Source of the DNA: Marixanthomonas ophiurae
GTDB lineage: Bacteria; Bacteroidota; Bacteroidia; Flavobacteriales; Flavobacteriaceae
Assembly (NCBI RefSeq): GCF_003413745.1
Contig: NZ_QVID01000002.1
Location: forward strand, 124,001 to 188,000
Direction: 5' to 3'
DNA length: 64,000 bases
Shown: one piece after another, positions 55,106 to 63,944 of the stretch
Layout: the number at the start of each line of letters is the position of its first letter
Numbering within the stretch: the first letter of the stretch is position 1
The notes under the pieces: model-generated
The model's input: the letters and a program-made list of their open reading frames with translations, nothing else
Told to the model about the DNA's origin: nothing
Databases searched by the model: none
Position numbers and translations under genes: made by a program

Positions 55106-56554
55106 ATGGATATTAAAAAAATATTGGTTGCCAACCGAGGGGAAATTGCCCTTCGTGTGATGAAAACCGCTCGAAATATGGGATTGAAAACGGTTGCTGT
55201 TTTTTCGGAAGCAGACCGAAATGCCCCACACGTTAAATTTGCAGATGAAGCCGTATGTATTGGTCCGCCACCTTCCTCAGAATCGTATTTAAAAGGTGAT
55301 TTGATCATTAAAACAGCAAAAGAACTAAATGTTGACGCAATTCATCCTGGTTATGGATTTTTAAGTGAAAATGCAGGTTTTGCCGAAGCAGTAGAAAAAG
55401 CAGGTTTAATTTTCGTGGGTCCAAAATCGCATGCTATTAAAGTAATGGGGGACAAGTTGGCCGCTAAAGATGCTGTGAAGGATTACGATATCCCAATGGT
55501 TCCTGGAATCGATGAAGCGATTACCGATGTGAACAAAGCGACAAAAATTGCTAAGGATATTGGCTTTCCTATTTTAATTAAAGCAGCTGCAGGTGGTGGC
55601 GGAAAAGGGATGCGTGTAGTAGAAAAAGAAGAAGAGTTAGCCGAACAAATGAAACGAGCCATTAGTGAAGCTGAAAATGCCTTTGGTAATGGTGCGGTTT
55701 TTATAGAAAAGTACGTAGCCTCCCCAAGACACATAGAGATACAAATATTAGCCGACACACACGGCAATGTATTGCATTTGTTTGAACGCGAGTGCAGCGT
55801 ACAACGAAGACACCAAAAAGTAGTGGAGGAAGCACCTTCAGCGGTTTTAACGCCTCAATTACGTGAAAAAATGGGCGAAGCAGCTATAAAAGTCGCTAAA
55901 GCGTGTGATTATGTGGGTGCCGGAACGGTTGAGTTTTTGCTCGATGAAAACCACAACTTCTATTTCTTGGAAATGAATACGCGTTTACAAGTTGAGCATC
56001 CGGTAACGGAGTTTATCACCGGAATTGATTTGGTTGAAGAACAGATTAAAATAGCCGACGGACAGGAATTGTCATTTGCACAAGATGATTTAAAAATTAA
56101 GGGTCATGCGCTTGAATTACGAGTGTATGCAGAAGATTCCCTCGATAATTTTATGCCGAGTGTGGGTAGGTTAGATGTGTATCAACCACCAAAAGGAGAA
56201 CACATTAGAATGGATGATGGTTTTGAAGAAGGAATGGAAGTTCCTATTCAATATGACCCGATGTTGGCTAAGCTTATTACCTATGGAAAAACCCGTAACG
56301 AAGCTATTCAGCATATGATTGAGGCCATTGCAGCATACGAAGTAGAAGGTGTGAGTACTACACTTCCTTTCGGAAAATTTGTATGTGAGCATGAAGCCTT
56401 CAGAAGTGGAAATTTTGACACGCATTTTGTAAAGAAATTTTATTCTGAAGATTTACTGAAAGAAGAAATAAAGGAAGAAGCCGAAATAGCCGCTAAAATT
56501 GCTTTGAAAACCTACTTGAAAGAAGTGGAGCAATTACGAGTACCAAAACATTAA
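55106..56554 (+). CDS. Acetyl/propionyl-CoA carboxylase biotin carboxylase subunit
   Basis: This is a 482-residue ATP-grasp enzyme that carboxylates biotin with bicarbonate and ATP. Visible motifs are [41 protein letters not shown] (glycine-rich ATP loop), [19 protein letters not shown], and [22 protein letters not shown] with catalytic Arg, Lys and Glu residues. The C-terminus ([17 protein letters not shown]) is complete. Its operon partners are the biotin carrier and a PccB-type carboxyltransferase. Confidence 0.95.
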   Translation: MDIKKILVANRGEIALRVMKTARNMGLKTVAVFSEADRNAPHVKFADEAVCIGPPPSSESYLKGDLIIKTAKELNVDAIHPGYGFLSENAGFAEAVEKAGLIFVGPKSHAIKVMGDKLAAKDAVKDYDIPMVPGIDEAITDVNKATKIAKDIGFPILIKAAAGGGGKGMRVVEKEEELAEQMKRAISEAENAFGNGAVFIEKYVASPRHIEIQILADTHGNVLHLFERECSVQRRHQKVVEEAPSAVLTPQLREKMGEAAIKVAKACDYVGAGTVEFLLDENHNFYFLEMNTRLQVEHPVTEFITGIDLVEEQIKIADGQELSFAQDDLKIKGHALELRVYAEDSLDNFMPSVGRLDVYQPPKGEHIRMDDGFEEGMEVPIQYDPMLAKLITYGKTRNEAIQHMIEAIAAYEVEGVSTTLPFGKFVCEHEAFRSGNFDTHFVKKFYSEDLLKEEIKEEAEIAAKIALKTYLKEVEQLRVPKH

Positions 56555-56568
56555 TATCGAAAGAGTTT

Positions 56569-58110
56569 ATGAGCGATACGAATAAAGAATTACAGAAAAA
56601 AATAGCTGAAGCAAAATTGGGCGGAGGCGAAAAAAGAATAGCAAAACAACACGAGAAAAAGAAACTCACCGCCCGCGAGCGTATTGATTACCTATTGGAC
56701 GAAGGCTCTTTTGAAGAAATGGGTATTCTCGTTACGCACCGTACCACCGATTTTGACATGGATAAGCAAAAATACTATGGTGATGGTGTGGTAACTGGTT
56801 ATGGAACTATCGATAACCGACTTATTTACGTGTTTGCACAAGATTTTACTGTTTTTGGCGGAGCGTTATCTGAAACTCACGCTGAGAAAATCTGTAAAAT
56901 TATGGATCACGCCTTACGGGTAGGAGCACCGGTTATTGGCTTAAACGATTCAGGCGGGGCTCGAATTCAAGAAGGGGTTCGTTCACTGGGTGGATATGCC
57001 GATATTTTTTACCGAAACGTGCAGTCTTCCGGAGTAATTCCGCAGATTTCTGCTATTATGGGTCCTTGTGCCGGTGGAGCCGTTTATTCCCCAGCGATGA
57101 CCGATTTTACAATGATGGTGCAAGACAGTAGTTATATGTTCGTAACGGGACCTAATGTGGTAAAAACCGTAACGAATGAAAATGTAACTTCAGAAGAATT
57201 AGGAGGCGCCCACACACACGCTACAAAAAGTGGTGTTACGCACTTTACAGCCAGTAACGATATAGTTTGTTTAGAGCAGATAAAACAATTGTTAAGTTAT
57301 TTACCACAAAACAATCAAACGCCGCCAAAATCACTTCCTTATGAACTGGAAGATGAAGTGCGAGAAGAATTGGAAAGCATTGTACCAGATTCTTCTAACA
57401 AACCGTACGATATGCACACGGTTATCGGTGGTATAATCGATAAAGATTCCTTTTTTGAAGTACATAAAGACTACGCCGATAATATTATCGTCGGCTTTGC
57501 TCGATTAGGGGGGCGTAGCATTGGTATTGTAGCCAATCAGCCAATGAGCCTTGCCGGAGTTCTTGATGTGGATAGCAGTAAAAAAAGAGCACGTTTTACC
57601 CGTTTTTGCGATGCTTTTAATATTCCGTTATTAGTATTGGTTGATGTACCAGGATTTTTACCAGGAACCGATCAAGAATGGAACGGTATTATTTTAAACG
57701 GAGCTAAACTATTATATGCATTAAGCGAAGCAACTGTGCCAAGAGTTACCGTAATTACAAGAAAAGCTTACGGAGGCGCTTACGATGTGATGAACAGTAA
57801 ACACATTGGTGCCGATATGAATTATGCTTGGCCTACGGCCGAAATCGCCGTAATGGGAGCAAAAGGAGCTAGTGAAATTATTTTCAGAAAAGAAATTGCT
57901 GCTGCCGATGATCCTGAGTTGAAGCTTTCAGAAAAAGAAGCTGAATATGCAGAAACATTCGCTAACCCATTTAAAGCTGCACAACGTGGATTTATAGATG
58001 AGGTAATTCAACCTAAAGAAACAAGAAGAAAGCTGTTGAAGGCCTTTTCAATGCTGGAAACCAAAACGGTAGAAAGACCAAAACGCAAGCACGGTAATAT
58101 TCCATTATAA
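56569..58110 (+). CDS. Acyl-CoA carboxylase carboxyltransferase subunit (PccB type)
   Basis: This is a 513-residue carboxyltransferase of the crotonase superfamily that transfers the carboxyl group from biotin to an acyl-CoA. Motifs are [66 protein letters not shown] and the second-half [33 protein letters not shown]. It fits PccB (propionyl-CoA) better than AccD of E. coli. With methylmalonyl-CoA mutase in the same window, propionyl-CoA is the probable substrate, though acetyl-CoA use is possible. Confidence 0.92.
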   Translation: MSDTNKELQKKIAEAKLGGGEKRIAKQHEKKKLTARERIDYLLDEGSFEEMGILVTHRTTDFDMDKQKYYGDGVVTGYGTIDNRLIYVFAQDFTVFGGALSETHAEKICKIMDHALRVGAPVIGLNDSGGARIQEGVRSLGGYADIFYRNVQSSGVIPQISAIMGPCAGGAVYSPAMTDFTMMVQDSSYMFVTGPNVVKTVTNENVTSEELGGAHTHATKSGVTHFTASNDIVCLEQIKQLLSYLPQNNQTPPKSLPYELEDEVREELESIVPDSSNKPYDMHTVIGGIIDKDSFFEVHKDYADNIIVGFARLGGRSIGIVANQPMSLAGVLDVDSSKKRARFTRFCDAFNIPLLVLVDVPGFLPGTDQEWNGIILNGAKLLYALSEATVPRVTVITRKAYGGAYDVMNSKHIGADMNYAWPTAEIAVMGAKGASEIIFRKEIAAADDPELKLSEKEAEYAETFANPFKAAQRGFIDEVIQPKETRRKLLKAFSMLETKTVERPKRKHGNIPL

Positions 58111-58278
58111 AATAGTTTAGTTTGTAGTTAATTTTATTAGTAAATAGCTAGTAATAGCGACTTGTTTTGTTAAATATTTTTTAAAAACAGATAGATAGAC
58201 TATTCATTATTTTTAATTCGGAATATGTTTGGTTACCATTGTGCTTTATACATTAATTATAAATTAAAAAACGAAATA

Positions 58279-58764
58279 ATGTCAAGATTTAAAGCAACAA
58301 CATTAGTATTATTTGTAACTCTATTAGGCGGTTTGTCTTTCGCACAAGCTCAAGATACAATGCAGCCACAGCAGCAATCAAAAGTAACTGATGCTGAACT
58401 AGGGAAGTTTGCTAAAGCTTTTCAGGTAGTGCAGATGGAAAACCAAAAGGCGCAACAAAAAATGGCAACTGTAATTTCTGATAATGGAATGGAAGTAGAA
58501 CGTTTTTCTACTATCCAGCAAGCGACAGCTAATCCAAATCAAAATGTAGATGCAACCGATGCAGAAATGAAGAAGCACGATGCAATTATGGCTGAAATTA
58601 AAAAAATGCAGCCTGCTATTGAAGCTAAAATGGAAAAAGCAGTAGCAGATTCTGGAATTTCTATTGAACGATACCAAGCTATTGGTACCGCGTTGCAACA
58701 AGATAAAAGTTTACAGCAGCGTTTTCAAAAGATGATGATGGCTAATACTACACAAAAGCAGTAG
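58279..58764 (+). CDS. DUF4168 domain protein, exported
   Basis: This 161-residue protein has a signal peptide (SRFKATTLVLFVTLLGGLSFAQA) and then a helical, Gln/Met/Lys-rich region. DUF4168-like repeats are seen in ELGKFAKAFQVVQMENQKAQQKM and SGISIERYQAIGTALQQDKSLQQRFQKM. The function is unknown. ATG 58279 starts the signal peptide; an in-frame start 18 codons upstream adds residues without any fit. A hairpin terminator closes the gene. Confidence 0.82.
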   Translation: MSRFKATTLVLFVTLLGGLSFAQAQDTMQPQQQSKVTDAELGKFAKAFQVVQMENQKAQQKMATVISDNGMEVERFSTIQQATANPNQNVDATDAEMKKHDAIMAEIKKMQPAIEAKMEKAVADSGISIERYQAIGTALQQDKSLQQRFQKMMMANTTQKQ

Positions 58765-58784
58765 TTTTTACATAAAATATTTAG

Positions 58785-58813
58785 AAGGGATATGTAACAG
58801 TATCCCTTTTTTT
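58785..58813 (+). terminator. Rho-independent terminator after the DUF4168 gene
   Basis: An 8-bp stem AAGGGATA / TATCCCTT with an 8-base loop is followed by T7. It starts 20 bases after the DUF4168 stop codon. Confidence 0.85.
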
Positions 58814-58835
58814 ATGCAATAAAGCCATTGTTTGA

Positions 58836-58866
58836 TTTGCGCAGGTATAGGAATTACTTATTTTTG
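58836..58866 (+). promoter_or_regulatory. Promoter of the tRNA-Pro gene
   Basis: TTTG (58836-58839), exactly 19 bases, then TATTTTTG (58859-58866) matches the Bacteroidota consensus TTTG-N19-TAnnTTTG. The tRNA begins 10 bases later. Confidence 0.8.
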
Positions 58867-58876
58867 CACTTCATTT

Positions 58877-58954
58877 CGGGATGTAGCTTAGTCCGGTTAA
58901 AGTGCACGGCTGGGGGCCGTGAGATCGGAGGTTCGAATCCTCTCATCCCGACCA
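58877..58954 (+). tRNA. tRNA-Pro (anticodon GGG)
   Basis: The acceptor stem CGGGATG pairs with CATCCCG. The anticodon stem CACGG/CCGTG encloses the loop CTGGGGG with anticodon GGG at 58912-58914 (U33 present). The T arm contains GTTCGAATC. The discriminator A and the CCA end (58952-58954) are encoded. It marks the border between core genes and the accessory region that follows. Confidence 0.95.
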
Positions 58955-58955
58955 G

Positions 58956-58988
58956 AGAGATTGTCTAAAAAAGACAATCTCTTTTTTT
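58956..58988 (+). terminator. Rho-independent terminator of tRNA-Pro
   Basis: An 11-bp perfect stem (AGAGATTGTCT with AGACAATCTCT) has an A5 loop and a T-run, starting 2 bases after the tRNA CCA end. Confidence 0.92.
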
Positions 58989-59252
58989 ATCGCCATACTT
59001 GAGGTGAAGAAAAAGCAGGGAACCTACTAAAAGTCTTTTGTGCTTTGCTTTTTTCCATTGAAAGGTTTGAATACTTTCCCCCGAAATAAAAGCTAACGAT
59101 ATGAGCTGCTTTTTAATTGTTTATTCTAAATAGAAAGCGCAGTAAGTTATATGGCAATGAATTAAGGAGATGATTTGATAAAAAATATAAAATACTAACT
59201 TTAAAGAACTGAACTAGTACTTTTCATAGGACACGGTGTTGTATAGAGTTTT
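58989..59252. other. Gene-free spacer between tRNA-Pro and the hydrolase gene
   Basis: These 264 bases hold no credible gene or known RNA. No recombinase fragment, no repeat of the tRNA 3' end and no complete copy of the large inverted-repeat element was found. Near 59230 the bases ACACGGTGTTGTAT vaguely recall the right edge of that element, but the matching left arm is missing. Confidence 0.6.
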
Positions 59253-60164
59253 TTATTTTTTGTTTAATGATTTAATCACATCTGAAATAAATTCTTCAGG
59301 TAAATAATGTCCTGATTCGTAGAATTTCAGTGTTTTGGCTTTAATCTCGATAGTATCATAAAAATCTTGTGCCTCCTTTTCGGTATACCAACTATCTTTT
59401 GTTCCCATAAGTAAAGTAATAGGCGCCTTTTGTAATGGCGCATATATTTCACTTGAAAAGCGTTCCTCCATCTTTTTAGCGTTCACCTCATTGAGTCCTA
59501 AACTCATACTAGCCTTTATAACACTGCCCAAAGGTGCAACACAAGCAACTATGCGATTCAATCTGTCATCAACTGAGTTTAAATAAATAGCCATTGATGC
59601 ACCCATACTGTAGCCAACTACATCAAAAGTATGCTGTTTCTCATTTGGAAGTGATTGCATATAGTCCATAATGATTCTGACATCTTTAACCGAAGTTGAA
59701 TAAAGGTTGACTATTTTTTGTAAATTTTGTGTTGCGAAAAATGAAACTGGAGATGCAAAGTCGGCTTCATAACTTCTTTCTCCGTGATATTTAGCATCAG
59801 GTATAATAACGTTATAGCCGATAGATACTAGTGAATCTTTTAATTTCACATATTTTGTAGAAAGGCTTGATGTTGGATTAATCCAATTTTCTTTACTTCC
59901 AGTTAGGCCGTGAAGTAGAAAAACGAACTTGTTTGTTTTATTAATTCCTGGTCTTATAACATAAAACGGAACTCTTGAATCAAATCCGTCGATAACAATT
60001 TTTTCAAAAGTAGTACCATCATTTGAAGTATCACTAGCAGCTATTTTAGCATTGTATTCTGTTTTAAGATCATAATCTAAATATGGAGTTGCATCCTGTG
60101 AAAATGAAGCGGTACTAATAAAAATTAGTCCAAAAAGTATTAGTAAAGATCTGATTTTTATCAT
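59253..60164 (-). CDS. Exported alpha/beta hydrolase
   Basis: This 303-residue protein has a signal peptide (RSLLILFGLIFISTASFSQ). The alpha/beta-hydrolase core shows the oxyanion-loop LLHGLTGSKENW, the nucleophile elbow VVGYSMGAS (Ser about 185), an acid in MGTKDSWYTE and the catalytic His in ESGHYLPEEF. The fold and size fit esterases or acylhydrolases; the substrate is unknown. It is the first unit (A) of the accessory region. A large inverted-repeat element begins 17 bases upstream of its ATG. Confidence 0.87.
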   Translation of the reverse strand: MIKIRSLLILFGLIFISTASFSQDATPYLDYDLKTEYNAKIAASDTSNDGTTFEKIVIDGFDSRVPFYVIRPGINKTNKFVFLLHGLTGSKENWINPTSSLSTKYVKLKDSLVSIGYNVIIPDAKYHGERSYEADFASPVSFFATQNLQKIVNLYSTSVKDVRIIMDYMQSLPNEKQHTFDVVGYSMGASMAIYLNSVDDRLNRIVACVAPLGSVIKASMSLGLNEVNAKKMEERFSSEIYAPLQKAPITLLMGTKDSWYTEKEAQDFYDTIEIKAKTLKFYESGHYLPEEFISDVIKSLNKK

Positions 60165-60181
60165 AATATGTTTTTTCTTTA

Positions 60182-60309
60182 AACGGTTTTGTGTATGATT
60201 AGTGGCGTGTTTTAAGCACCTAATTTAGCAAATAAAAAACGAATAGAAAATCCGCTAGGATTTTCGTAAGCAAGCTTGAACCAGCCATTAATTATACACG
60301 TTGTTGCCA
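60182..60309 (-). repeat. Large inverted-repeat element 1 (attC-like)
   Basis: In plus-strand order: AAC (60182-60184), the 6-base spacer GGTTTT, left arm GTGTATGATTAGTGGC (60191-60206), an inner region, right arm GCCATTAATTATACAC (60284-60299), then GTTGTT and GTTGCCA. The 16-bp outer stem has 14 Watson-Crick pairs and two G.T wobbles at stem positions 7 and 12. Inside, TTTAAGC pairs with GCTTGAA, and GAAAATCC with GGATTTTC around a GCTA loop, so the whole element can fold as one rod. Relative to the minus-strand genes it follows the lipoprotein stop and precedes the hydrolase start. Confidence 0.85.
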
Positions 60310-60347
60310 TTTCGTTTTTATTTTCGTCCGAGTGAAATCCGATGTAA

Positions 60348-60815
60348 TTAATTTTGTCGAGTAAAATAATTTTCGATTTTAGTTACATTCGTTTGCGGAT
60401 TATCAATTATTTCCGTCCAAATCATTTTGTTGCTTTCAAATGTTACATTTTCAATATCAACTTCTTCTGGTTCGTTCGGATTTTTTGAAACAATTCTATA
60501 TTTTCCGTCCTCGACTTTACTCCAATTAAAATACTTAAAATTTACAGTTTCAACTTCACATCCATTATTGTTGTCAGGAACTAAACTTATTAATTCGATA
60601 GTGTTATCTGGAAGAAAAGTATAACTCGATTGTAAATCACACGAAGTTGGTTCATTGGTGTTTTGAGTTCCGTCATCGTAAGTATAAATTACTTTTCCAA
60701 ATTGCCATTTCGCAACAATTGGGTCGGTTTGGGTTTCTTCGGGTTCATTGTCATCAGACGAACTACAGGAAAAAGACAGAAATGCGATTAAAATCAGTAG
60801 TGAAAGTTTTTTCAT
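60348..60815 (-). CDS. Small lipoprotein, lipocalin-like
   Basis: This 155-residue predicted lipoprotein (lipobox LSFSCSSS, followed by DDNEPEETQTD) has a beta-rich domain starting DPIVAKWQFGKVIYTYDDGT. It resembles the lipocalin-like lipoproteins common in Bacteroidota. The acidic residues directly after the Cys fit the Bacteroidota lipoprotein export signal for surface display. Start ATG 60815 (MKKLSLLILI) is preferred; the longer frame runs back over the preceding gene. It shares a unit with the 71-aa coiled-coil gene, 13 bases after that gene's stop. Confidence 0.78.
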   Translation of the reverse strand: MKKLSLLILIAFLSFSCSSSDDNEPEETQTDPIVAKWQFGKVIYTYDDGTQNTNEPTSCDLQSSYTFLPDNTIELISLVPDNNNGCEVETVNFKYFNWSKVEDGKYRIVSKNPNEPEEVDIENVTFESNKMIWTEIIDNPQTNVTKIENYFTRQN

Positions 60816-60828
60816 ATTTTGAAGTCGT

Positions 60829-61044
60829 TTATTGTTCATTGAACGTTTTAATTAATCCATTTATTTGGTCAATTATTCTGTCAATATCGTTGTCAATATT
60901 TTCAAATTTTGCAATAAATTTTTTGGTTAGGCTTGTGTTGTCTTTTATGAATTGTTCAAAGACCTTAATTGTTTCAAGTTGAGTTTCATTTGTTTTCATC
61001 AAAACTTGAACTGTATCTTCTAATTCTTTTATTCTTTCTTCCAT
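60829..61044 (-). CDS. Short coiled-coil protein, unknown function
   Basis: This 71-residue all-helical protein is not recognised as a family. Heptad-like hydrophobic spacing runs through almost the whole chain (EERIKELEDTVQVLMKTNET, then IAKFENIDNDIDRIIDQING). It has no membrane segment or signal. It is the first gene of unit B in the accessory region, 52 bases after the second inverted-repeat element, and directly precedes the lipoprotein gene. It could be an oligomerising small regulator or an immunity-type protein, but there is no direct evidence. Confidence 0.65.
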   Translation of the reverse strand: MEERIKELEDTVQVLMKTNETQLETIKVFEQFIKDNTSLTKKFIAKFENIDNDIDRIIDQINGLIKTFNEQ

Positions 61045-61095
61045 AATTTTAATTAAATGTTCTAAATTTTCAATTTGTGCGGTTTTTCCAAAATT

Positions 61096-61285
61096 AACGG
61101 GTTTGTATATGGCTCGTAGCGTATAAATTAGCGATTATTTTTCGGTTAAGCACGAGCCGAATTTTTTAATTTTCTTATTATCTTTTCTTTTCAATAAGCC
61201 AAATTAAAAAATTTGGCGGACTTGCAAATATGCCTTAACTTCGGCTAATCAACTAATTAGCTATGAGCTATATACGTTGTTATGC
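61096..61285 (-). repeat. Large inverted-repeat element 2 (attC-like)
   Basis: In plus-strand order: AAC (61096-61098), the 6-base spacer GGGTTT, left arm GTATATGGCTCGTAGC (61105-61120), right arm GCTATGAGCTATATAC (61260-61275), then GTTGTT overlapping GTTATGC (61279-61285). The outer stem has 16 positions with G.T wobbles at 7 and 12, exactly as in element 1. Inner pairings are ATTAGC/GCTAAT, GTTAAG/CTTAAC, a 17-bp arm at 61156-61172 with 61201-61217 (one G.T), and CTTATT/AATAAG. The whole folds into one long rod of about 170 bases. It follows the ATPase gene stop by 4 bases. Confidence 0.87.
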
Positions 61286-61289
61286 TTTG

Positions 61290-63911
61290 TTAATTTCGCC
61301 GTTTTCTTATAGTTTTAGTATATTCTTCCAAAATAGTTAAGTCAGCAAGAAATTCATCAGAATCAGGCATTTCTTCAATTAATGTTCCTGCTGTATCGTG
61401 TCCAGTAAAATACGTAGAACATTTACTCATATTGGTATCAACAAGATTGTAGTCATCATCTGTCAAATCTATAATTTTTGATAAACGTTGAGTTTGTATT
61501 GCTCTACCAAACCTTTGTATTGCTCCATTTAAGAATACTTCTTCAATAAAGCGTTCCCAAGTTTCTCGAAGTTTGCCATATAAAATTTTAGCTCGTTCTT
61601 TATATACTTCTTCAGTTTCGGTTCTTTCGATTTTTTCTAATCTTTGATATGCGTTTTTTAGTAAACCAATTCGTTTGCCAACAGGTAAAGCATCCCAAGG
61701 TGGATAGCTTGCAATCAATCCTGTTTCTTTTTTCTTTCGTGTAAGGCTCTTTATGTCTAAATCACAATTTAATTTATCAGAATGTTCTTGAATCATTAGT
61801 AAAAAAGTAATATCGTGAGTAAAAACGATTACTTGTCTCTCTAAAGCTTCTTCTGTAATTCTTTTTGATATTTTATTTCTCCATTTGTGGTCGAGAGATG
61901 AAACTGGGTCGTCAAAAATTATAGCACTGTTATGCTCTGAAATGGATAATTCAGATAAGAATGTTGCTAAAGAAATACATCTGTGTTCTCCTTCGCTTAA
62001 AATATCTTTTAATGCTATTCCGTTTGCATTTTGTTCATCAAGTCTCAAATAATGATATTGCTTTCCTCTTTGACCTTTGGTTTCGGTCTCTATTTTAATG
62101 TTCTTAAATCCTAGTTTAGTCAGTTCGGTTTTGAAATTTTGTTTAAGGTTTTGACTTATGTAATTTGTAGCTAACTCGTTACTATGTGTTGTTATGGTTC
62201 GAGTATTACATTTACTAATACATTGATTTAGTAATTTTATTTTCTTTTGTCTATAAATTTCACGACCTAATTTTGGTTTAAAATCAAAAATCTTTTTTTC
62301 TCCCTTTAATTGATTCAGTTCTTTATTAAGCGGTTTTAAATCTTCCTCAATTGATTGGACTTTTAATTTCTCATTTGTTTCCTTCAAGTTTTTAATAAGT
62401 TCTTGAATTTGTGTTTTTGGTGTTTCCTCAATTTCAATTTTATTAAAATCTTCAATAGTTTTTTTAGCATTAAAAAGAGTTGTAAAATTCTCTTTCTGTT
62501 TAAAAAGTAATTTTAAATATTGTTCTTGATTTTGAGAATAATCATCAATCAATTCATTTAATTCTATTGTTGTTGGTTCCTGCTCCTCAAAAGAGAATTC
62601 CAGACTATTCAAATTTTCAATTGCTAAATCAAACTTATTAGATGCTTCATCAAAAGTTTTTTGAATATCATTTTTTATAAATTCCTCAAAAGAAGTAAAT
62701 CTATTCTTTGCATCCTCATTTAAATCTTGAAGACAAAGAGGACAACTACTATCATAATTTATTTCTGGAAAGTTCTCTGTATCCGTACTTTCATTATAGA
62801 ATTTACGTGCACTTTCCCAAAGTAATTTCCACGAACTATTACCAACTCCATCAATTGGTAAATCAGAAAATGCTTTTTCAGAAGACTCTTCCAAAGCTTT
62901 ACTTGTTGTTACAAAGTTATTTAACGTTTGCTTTAAACCGTCTAAAATTTGACCTGTTAAATTATCTTCGAGCGTTTGAAATTTCTTTTGCAAAATTTCA
63001 AAACGTTTTATCTTTTCTTCATTTTCTTTTAAGTTTTTTTTTGGGTCTGTTGCATTTAATTTCTCTATTTCTTTAGTTAGCTGTTCAATTCTAGAACTTT
63101 TAGTTGAATTCCAAATAGATTCAGCTCTTAACTCATCTAGATTTGTTTCTGCACTTAACTTATCAAGAAAAGTTTTAGCCGTTGAACATTCGGAAACATC
63201 TAAAAGGGAATAGTCAAACTCTCTTAAAGCTGGATTTGATAATTCTAAATTTAGTTTGTTCTCAACTTTTTTTATGTCAATTGCCAATTTTTCTACAATT
63301 GACAACCCTTGAGGAATAAACGCAATTTCATCTTCTCCTTCGATATAATGATTTGCACTAGATGTGTCGAAAACATCTACACTTTTTAAAATAGAATTAT
63401 TTACTTCTTCGTTAACAAGATTTACAGTATAAAAGTTTGTGCTATCAGTTGTATATTCAATGTCCGCTTTTTTATCGTTTCCAAAACAAGTTGGGTCGTA
63501 TAAATTATCGTTTATTTTTGGCTTATGTCCTCTTGTGTTACAAGCGTGTTTTAAAATACTAACATAGCTTGATTTTCCAGCACCATTATCGCCATAAACA
63601 ATTGTTAGTCCTTTTGGGGCGAATTCTAATTCACAAACTTTTGAGAGTGCATTTATATTATCAATATTGGAAATTTTAGAAAGTATAACATCATCATTAC
63701 TAGTCGTGTTATTTGCAAAGTCTCTTAAATCGTCAAAATCCACATTATCAAATTCAAATTTCGATAATCCAAAATCTACTTTACAGATTTCCGTTAGTTC
63801 TGTTATGTCATTTTCGGTAAGTTCATTATTCCTAATTAAGCGGTCAACTGCTACTTGCCAGAAAGTTGGTTTGTTTTCAACCCAGTCAATTATATCATTA
63901 AGTATTGGCAT
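61290..63911 (-). CDS. Large Rad50/RloC-like AAA ATPase with CPLC hook
   Basis: This 873-residue protein has the AAA_13-type ABC ATPase split by a long coiled coil. Walker A GDNGAGKSS is at 107-115. The coiled coil (about 230-580) is broken by YDSSCPLCLQDL (Cys390 and Cys393), a possible zinc hook. The signature LSEGEHRC is near 638 and Walker B with D-loop, IIFDDPVSSLDH, near 665. The C-terminal 120 residues hold ETWERFIEEVFLNG and, about 50 residues on, STYFTGHD. This Arg-x3-Glu...His layout loosely recalls the anticodon-nuclease residues of PrrC/RloC. A phage-defence role is likely but not proven. Confidence 0.82.
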   Translation of the reverse strand: MPILNDIIDWVENKPTFWQVAVDRLIRNNELTENDITELTEICKVDFGLSKFEFDNVDFDDLRDFANNTTSNDDVILSKISNIDNINALSKVCELEFAPKGLTIVYGDNGAGKSSYVSILKHACNTRGHKPKINDNLYDPTCFGNDKKADIEYTTDSTNFYTVNLVNEEVNNSILKSVDVFDTSSANHYIEGEDEIAFIPQGLSIVEKLAIDIKKVENKLNLELSNPALREFDYSLLDVSECSTAKTFLDKLSAETNLDELRAESIWNSTKSSRIEQLTKEIEKLNATDPKKNLKENEEKIKRFEILQKKFQTLEDNLTGQILDGLKQTLNNFVTTSKALEESSEKAFSDLPIDGVGNSSWKLLWESARKFYNESTDTENFPEINYDSSCPLCLQDLNEDAKNRFTSFEEFIKNDIQKTFDEASNKFDLAIENLNSLEFSFEEQEPTTIELNELIDDYSQNQEQYLKLLFKQKENFTTLFNAKKTIEDFNKIEIEETPKTQIQELIKNLKETNEKLKVQSIEEDLKPLNKELNQLKGEKKIFDFKPKLGREIYRQKKIKLLNQCISKCNTRTITTHSNELATNYISQNLKQNFKTELTKLGFKNIKIETETKGQRGKQYHYLRLDEQNANGIALKDILSEGEHRCISLATFLSELSISEHNSAIIFDDPVSSLDHKWRNKISKRITEEALERQVIVFTHDITFLLMIQEHSDKLNCDLDIKSLTRKKKETGLIASYPPWDALPVGKRIGLLKNAYQRLEKIERTETEEVYKERAKILYGKLRETWERFIEEVFLNGAIQRFGRAIQTQRLSKIIDLTDDDYNLVDTNMSKCSTYFTGHDTAGTLIEEMPDSDEFLADLTILEEYTKTIRKRRN

Positions 63912-63944
63912 TTTGTATCATTTATCGGGTTGTTTTTTAATAAA

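Noticed and set aside
59225-59250. A fourth, degenerate inverted-repeat element near the hydrolase stop
   Set aside because: ACACGGTGTTGTAT only weakly recalls the right edge, and no complementary left arm is found within 250 bases.
60182-61285. A CRISPR array or riboswitch explanation for the large repeats
   Set aside because: The elements are few, long, of different length and interior sequence, and separated by whole genes rather than short spacers. They match no riboswitch known to me, and element 2 sits only 4 bases after a stop codon.
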